From positions 19,100,418-19,164,417 of the forward strand of contig CM119269.1 of NCBI GenBank assembly GCA_051294375.1: DNA of 64,000 nucleotides, given 5' to 3'. The position numbers and the translations under genes were made by a program. Positions 1 through 64,000 of this stretch are shown here, piece after piece. The notes under the pieces were generated by a model, which saw nothing but the letters and a program-made list of their open reading frames with translations, did not search any database and was not told the origin of the DNA. The DNA is from Paraspadella gotoi (taxonomy: Eukaryota; Chaetognatha). Each line of letters starts with the position of its first letter. The stretch's first letter is position 1.

Positions 1-968
1 TGAAGAAAAATCCTTCGCAAACGACATTCAAAACATAACTCTCTATCACTAAAAAAGCGGCGAACCAAAAAAAAAAAGCTTCAAAATCACAAGTTTCCGA
101 CGAAAGAAACAAAAAAGCACAAAACAAAACAAAGTGGTTGTTTTGAGAAACGAGGCAGTTAAAGAAATCCCTGCGTGAAATAATCGTTTAGGAAAATTAA
201 AGAGGCACTTGGTTAATGTTAAGGAGTTCTTTCCGGAAAAGGTGAAACCTTCATTCCGTAGAACGAGGAAAACCGAGTGGGCGTGGCGCCAACTTTTGGA
301 ATCCTTCGACCGGCGCCATTTTTTTTTTCAAGCGGGGGTTAATCTTCCTCTTCCGGTGAAAGAAGAAAACTAAACTGAGGATCATCCACCCGGAGCGACG
401 GACGAATTGAAGATCAAGTTGGCGTCGAATAAGGCTCGGGTCTTTTTGCTTTCTGCTTTTTATTTTTTTCCCAAAGGTAATTAAATCGCGACTGCAAAGG
501 TCAATACTAAAACAATAATTTAAATAAGCGTTCAATATTCCGGAAATAAAAAATATCCGTAGTTAACTAAGAGTCCCACCTACGAAATTAACTCTATAAA
601 ACTATGTAAAAAAAAAAACAGATCTAACGGGAAGACGAAAAAAAAGGCAAAAGTGAAAATGGAAGAAAAATTCGTTTTAAAGTCGAAAGAAGTCGAAATA
701 TCTACTTAGAGTGAGACAGGAAATGGGAAATGGAGAACAACAAAAGAAAAAGAGCTTGTAAACAGAATCAGAAATTCGCATATTCTTATCAATTTTCGTA
801 TATGTTTGCAAATGATATTTCGGGCCCATTTTATCCGACATGTGCTGTGTTGTGGATGTGAGAAAAAGAGAGAATTATTCTAGGAATCAGGTGCCTCCGC
901 TACTTTTCTTTTGACCGTTAATTTCCATGGCACTGAGTTCCATCTCCGGAATTACTGGCCCTGGGGAA

Positions 969-1011
<43 letters not shown>

Positions 1012-1718
1012 GTAAGAAAAAGAGCCAATTCCGTCGTCTCTTCCGCTTTTGAAAGAACTCGACCGTAAAAGATTTCGCGACTCTTCGTTTCATTTCATTT
1101 CATTTCATTTCATTTCATTTCATTTCATTTCATTTCATTTCCGCACTTTTTTCCTCGTCTCGTTGGCGCAAAGGAAGATCGCGTCAACCCGTCCAATGTC
1201 TCAGTCTGAGTCACCAATAAAGGCAGATTAACAGTAAATACTGAAAAGACAAATTAAAGAAATAGGAACAATTGATAAAGACTAAAGTTTATCATTCGCT
1301 TAGATTAAGCAAAAAAAAATGGCGACCATTTTCAAATGGTAAGAAAGAAAAACAAGGACCGTGTTTATTTTCACGTTGTCATGAGAATGAAATCGTGTTT
1401 TCCAAGGCCCAAAGAGAATTTCTTATCCTTGATAGTCGGAGTCCGCCTTAAATCTCCCCATATCATTGGGAAACGTAATTATGAGTATTAAGTCGGACTA
1501 TTGTTTGCTTTTATGACCTCAACATTTTCAAATCAAAACTTAAGGTAGCAAGTTTTAAATTAATTCATATTTGTAAACCATGGATCATTTAATTTTTTTT
1601 TCAGAGTGACGCCTCTTGAAACAAGAGGAAAAAGAAACAAAACTAACAAAATGAGGACGCATAAGTCCAAAAAATTTCGGAGGAAATGGAAAGAATTGAC
1701 GTTGCTTGCAGGTAAATG

Positions 1719-1812
<94 letters not shown>

Positions 1813-1857
1813 TCATAGTCATCTATCATTGTTAACTTTAACCTAACCTTTTACCAG
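1..1857. other. Upstream/intronic sequence with microsatellites
   Basis: No supported exon. It contains (CT)n at 972-1007, (ATTTC)n at 1088-1141 and a long (TC)n at 1721-1808. The last ends about 50 bp before exon 1 of gene A and may contribute to its pyrimidine tract. Confidence 0.7.
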
Positions 1858-59669
<57,812 letters not shown>

Positions 59670-59910
59670 GTGAGGCAAAGAAAATTGATAAGGTTTTTCT
59701 GCCTGATTCTTTCGGTCGCATCTCTTGATTTATTACGCTTAATTTCGTTTTTAGAATTTCATTCTTTCGTTGTTCCTATCTATGGATTTTATAAGTTGTT
59801 ATCGCTTCCTTTCTTGGTTCTCAATCTCATATGAGGTTTCAACGACCACCTCAGTGGTTTTTCTCCAAACTTCGCCTCACCCATTCGTTCGCAAAAAAAA
59901 TTTATCTGTG

Positions 59911-60105
59911 TTCGCATCGTCTCATTACTTCGTTCGCATCTAATGCTTTTATGTTTGCATCGTCTCATTACTTTGTTTGCATATAATTCTTTTATGTTCG
60001 CGCAATCTTATTTCTTCGTTCACAACTTACTCTTCTATGTTCGCATATTCTCATTTCTTTGTTCGAATGTAATTCTTTTAAGTTAGCGTCGTCTCATATA
60101 TTATT
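59911..60105 (+). repeat. Degenerate minisatellite, unit about 45 bp, ~4 copies
   Basis: The repeated core is TATGTTCGCATCGTCTCATT followed by an ACTTCGTTCGCAT-type half and TAATGCTTT. Copies diverge from each other by several substitutions. Confidence 0.65.
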
Positions 60106-60319
60106 TATTCTTTCGCATTTATTGTTCTATTACTATGGTCACACATCTTCTATGTTCGCCTCATTTCTTTTGTTTTCTTCGCTCTTCTTCTTTTTTCACG
60201 TTTCGTTTCTCTTCCAACTCGAATTCACTTCAGGAAAATTAGTCTTCTTTGTTTTCCCCTTCGTCGTTGTTGTTTTCCCCTTTGTTTTTTCTTTTCCTTT
60301 TCGTGATTTTTTTTAGCTT

Positions 60320-63000
60320 TCGGCGCCGGACCGTTGAGGCGCCCGAAGTCCCGATCGGCATCACGGAAGCGATGAAGCGTGGAGGCTTTTGACCTTGTAT
60401 GCTCGGTCCATCGAATAAGGAGGCGTTGGAGATGATACGTCTGGCGTTGAAAAGGAATGGAAGAACATCAAGACCTTCAGGATGAGAGCGATGAAATTTG
60501 GGAGAAGGTCTTAGGCGTTTTTGCCTTTGTTTCTCACGAGATATTTCTCGTTCAACGCGAACAAGAAGAAGTGGAAACTGAAGTCCAAAACGCGTCGCAA
60601 ATGCTCTCACTCACTAGCTCACTCTTTGATCCGATGGGTCGTGGCACCCTTCATCCTGCGTTTGGAAGAGATTTCAGCGGGCAACGAAAGAAAAAAACTC
60701 CGGTTGGATGACCCGATATCAAAAGGAGCTTGCATGCCGAAGATCAACAGAGTGGCGGCAAAGAGGTTTGTGAAAAAACTTACTTCCATCGAGATCCTCG
60801 CTGGATTGCCGACGGAAGGAACTTCGCATGCGGGTCCGGAAAATGACACCTGCGAATGCCTCGAAGTGGGCTACGCGTCGTCATGTATCGTCGCTCGAAG
60901 TTCATCTGAGACTCATTGTGCATATTTTCTTTGGGAAAGTCACGTGTGTAGTGCCGTTGTCTTCGAGTAAGTGTTCTCACATGAGTCAATCCCGGCTGGA
61001 ACTTACCGCCGCGAAAACTCCCGCCGAGCTTCGTCAATCTTGCTGGATCAAGTTCATGAGGAATATTCGAGAGTTGTTTTCTGGACGGATCGGCATAACG
61101 TCATTCAAAAGCAAATTCGGACGAGAAGTCGCGTTTTATCCCGTTTCAAACATCGGAGGCTCTCGAATTCGTGAAATTTTCCGAGGTTTGGACGAATGGA
61201 ATATGTCCTTGACCTGCCGGAAAATCCGCGGACTATTGCTGAGTCGGGACTATTTGCGCGGAAAAATGGATGATTTGTGGAAGTTCTACCGTGTGGACCT
61301 ATTTTCTTTGAGACCGGAATTCGAAACTTGCCCGAATCAAAGCGTGTTTTGATTTCCGGTGAAAAACGGAAGAGCTTCCGGGAGCTGTCGCCGAGAAAAG
61401 TGCGGGCTATGACCGCCCTCGTCGCTTCTCCTGCCTTCATTGCCCATTTTCCGCTGATTCGTGGCTGCTCGATACGCCGCCAAGTTTTCATCTTGGAGCG
61501 CCGCGTCGCCAAAAGACCGCTTTGCTTCTTGCGGCGGTTGGAGACCTTTGCGTTTTGGAAAAGGACTTCAACGCAATCTGCGCGCCAAAGAAAATTCCTC
61601 GAATCTACATCTCGATATTGAATCGGGCAGCGGAATCGCCTCATTCGCTTGATTCAATTGAAATATTTGGTTCCGAGATGGAAATTTCTTTGTCGAAAGT
61701 GGTGCGGTCAACGCTCCGCAACTTCGAAAGGAATTGAAATTCAAAAATTCGCCTCTTTCGAAGTTGGCGTCTCCTTTCGCACAGCGGGGGGAAAAATGCG
61801 CGTCCGGACGCCTTGGTAACGCCGCGTCGCTTTCCTTCGAGGCAAAACTCCCATCATTTTGCCTTTGACGACGATCTAGTTTCGCGCCCTTATCCGAATT
61901 TCATAAGGACCGAAGGTCAGCGGAATTGAGCATATCTGCAGTTGAAAAATACGACGCAAGTTACTGGAATTCTCCGGGCGCGGCCAAGCTGTCCGTCGAG
62001 TTCTCACCAAATGCGGCTCTACTGTCAAAAACCTTTACAAGCCACCGGTATACACAGAAAATGGCCGCCGCTTCCGAGCTTCAGGACGGCCCCAGGGCCG
62101 CCCGTTCGCGAACGTCGCGTCGATGCGCTTGGGCCCTTCGACATCAAGATCGCCGTGGCCCCGACATAAGCGCGGGTGGCGCTCTTACCTGCCTATTATT
62201 CTCGCGCCCGTTCAATCTTGAGGATTATTTTCTCTCTCGACTTCGTCCTTCATAAATGCCTTCGATGCGCATAGGAACGAAAGTCGGGCATACGCACCTC
62301 TTCCAGCGATAACGCAACAAATTTCAAACGGTCCGGACAAAGCTGCTGCGCGACGCAAATATTAAAGGAGTGAACCGGCAACGACAATGATAAAAAATTC
62401 CATTGTCTTGGCTTCGACTGGGACTTCGCGGCCGCCTCTCACGCCGCACTACGGTGGGAGTTTTGGGTGAGCGGATGGTTCGCTCGGCTAAGCGACATCT
62501 CTACGCCCTAAACTTGGCGACAGTCGGCTGTCGATGGAGACGTTTCGCCACCTTCATCACCGGGCGCCGAAGGAATCATCAATCGTCGGCCTTTAACGCG
62601 ATTAGCCAGCGATGCTTCAAGACTTTGCTACCTTTAACGCCAGCTGATAATTATATCCGGGAGTTCGCGATAGGAACGACGGCCGTCGTCTTACCACCGG
62701 CGCCGTCTTCCGGGCGATGCTTTGCGTCTGGAGTATAAGCAAGCGTTGGGATTTGATTCTCAATTCGACGACGCTTTTCTCCGCGATTTTTACCCTATCT
62801 CCAACGCCCGAACGTTGGCAAACGACGCAGCCGGAATCTCAAAGTCGGCCAAGCTCGCCTTCTTGTCGCGAGACCAAGTCAAGGAACGAGTGAGTAGGAC
62901 TTGGCGTTATCAAAAGGGTGGCATGGCACGACACGCACGGTCATGCGACGCGCGTTCGTGCGGACCGCGAATGGAAAAAATATATTGAACGCGATCGATC
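60320..63000 (+). mobile_element. BEL/Pao-type LTR retrotransposon pol fragment, 5'-truncated and frame-broken
   Basis: Several pol landmarks appear in order on the + strand but in changing frames with stops between them. These are the end of the reverse transcriptase/A17-like region (SLFDPMG near 60622; DDPIS near 60707), the RNase H-side motif RLELTAA (near 60993), VFWTD (near 61075), and WKFY with GPxFF (near 61278). For integrase they are GPFDIK (near 62130), SDNATNF (near 62306) and INRRPLT (near 62578). This series is typical of BEL/Pao elements, found in animals. Gag, protease and the RT palm are missing, and no LTR was recognised. It is non-functional as written. The indels could be old decay or poor sequence. 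Confidence 0.8.
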
Positions 63001-64000
63001 AAGAATCGTTGCCGTTTGAACTAGATGAGTGAAAGTAAAAAAAAACGAATACCTTACATCCCCCAAAGAACTTAAAACTCTTTGTGACTATTATATCAAT
63101 TATTGCCATGCATAAACCCGGAATTATTTTTCAGAGCTTCGAATCGAAAAAACGAAATTTCGTTATTTACCAAATTGCTTTGATTTCGCTTCGAATCGAA
63201 TTACCCCATAGGGGGACTGCCACCAAAAACCAGAATTCAGATTAAATGTTTTTCAAATTTGAATTTTTTGATTTTTTATTTTTACTGTTTAAGACAATGA
63301 TTTTTTCAGAAACTGTTTTGTTTTGGTAAGAGTTTAATTTTAAGAATTTATATCTTATTATCTCAGTGCTTGGAAAGTAGGTTTTTAAGAAAAAAATTAT
63401 TTTATTTATTTATTTCGATTTCGTAAGTGCGACCCCTTACTCGAAATTTTTCTCCAGATTTTGACCAGTAAAAATGGTAAATTTGGATTATTCGAATTCG
63501 CTTTAATTTATTTATGACAATTTTCAAACTTATGATAGATCAAATTGATTTTGGCGTACAGTCGTAATCGTTTATCTCGATTTCTTTTATTCATTATTCA
63601 ATTATTTCAGCGTACGTCACCACGGACCGTTTAATTTTGAAAGTTCGCGAACTTTGTATATTTTTTGAAGAAAAAAGAAAAATATTTTTTTATTGCCTCC
63701 CATATTATTTTTCTGGGTTTTCAATACGGCTGCGGGTTTCGCTTCTCCTTTGTTTTTCTCCTTTTTCTCAGGTTTTAGTACCCGTTTTTTCCTTGTTCTG
63801 TACCGCTTATCAGGAGGTTTTCAAGTTTGACGCGGAAAGAACTTTATTAATTATATTTCAAAGCTCTCGAAAGCAGGCCACATACTAGTGGCGCAGGTGT
63901 CATGCTGGGTGGCAGCATTCCAAGAAAAAAGGGGTGCAAAAGACCAATTACTACTTCATCAACACCTGATATGAGTTTACCTATGTCGACGTAATCAAGC
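63001..64000. other. Right end of the window
   Basis: AT-rich. It could include the 3' non-coding part or LTR of the BEL/Pao element, but without a second LTR copy I cannot show this. No gene is supported. Confidence 0.5.

Overview
This is a window of an animal nuclear genome. It has long introns with GT-AG splice sites, (CT)n/(GA)n/(GTC)n microsatellites, tRNA-derived SINE copies, a BEL/Pao-type retrotransposon (a metazoan group), and a rhodopsin-class GPCR resembling FMRFamide/neuropeptide receptors. It is most likely a bilaterian or other nervous-system-bearing invertebrate; I cannot place it further. The assembly looks long-read based and imperfectly polished, with five N gaps and several G-run indels inside exons.

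Layout. Gene A runs on the + strand over nearly the whole window (at least 1858-59669). I resolve 22 exons encoding about 1,270 residues of a cysteine-rich extracellular protein. It is built from repeated 'CPxG-(T/S)-F/Y-x-P-x-G-xx-C-xx-CP-x-G-xx-C' modules of the GCC2/GCC3 or ephrin-receptor-like type. Both ends of the gene are probably outside the window. Gene B lies antisense in the ~19.9 kb intron between exons 11 and 12. It is an 11-exon, 468-residue class A GPCR whose reading frame closes exactly over all inferred junctions (29186-39299, minus). An orphan minus-strand exon (26624-27346) lies in the same intron. Gene C lies antisense in the intron between exons 17 and 18. It is an intronless 330-residue SLC35G/EamA-type transporter (51849-52841, minus). 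From about 60.3 to 63.0 kb there is a 5'-truncated, frameshifted BEL/Pao pol copy in + orientation.

Anomalous block. Between 8.56 and 21.54 kb the base composition changes in three blocks: G-poor, then C-poor, then A-poor. The last block (about 19.0-21.54 kb) is a degraded second copy of 6.4-8.4 kb, including exons 6-8. It ends in a nearly clean repeat of 8385-8560. I read the whole block as uncorrected long-read gap fill, not as biology.

Mobile and structured DNA. The window holds a tRNA-Leu 3' half with its CCA tail between 19-nt target-site-like duplications (2235-2313). It also holds two hammerhead-ribozyme-like motifs, one closed by a 16-bp helix (51439-51523) and one at the tip of a 76-bp-arm fold-back (56703-56870). 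Further elements are a ~620-bp imperfect palindrome (22105-22725), an inverted-repeat family (40.8/41.7/50.2 kb), three copies of a tRNA-headed SINE family (26.0, 30.3, 57.3 kb), and a hairpin-bearing dispersed repeat (41.4, 57.6 kb).

The three genes share no obvious pathway. Genes B and C are related to gene A only by nesting in its introns.
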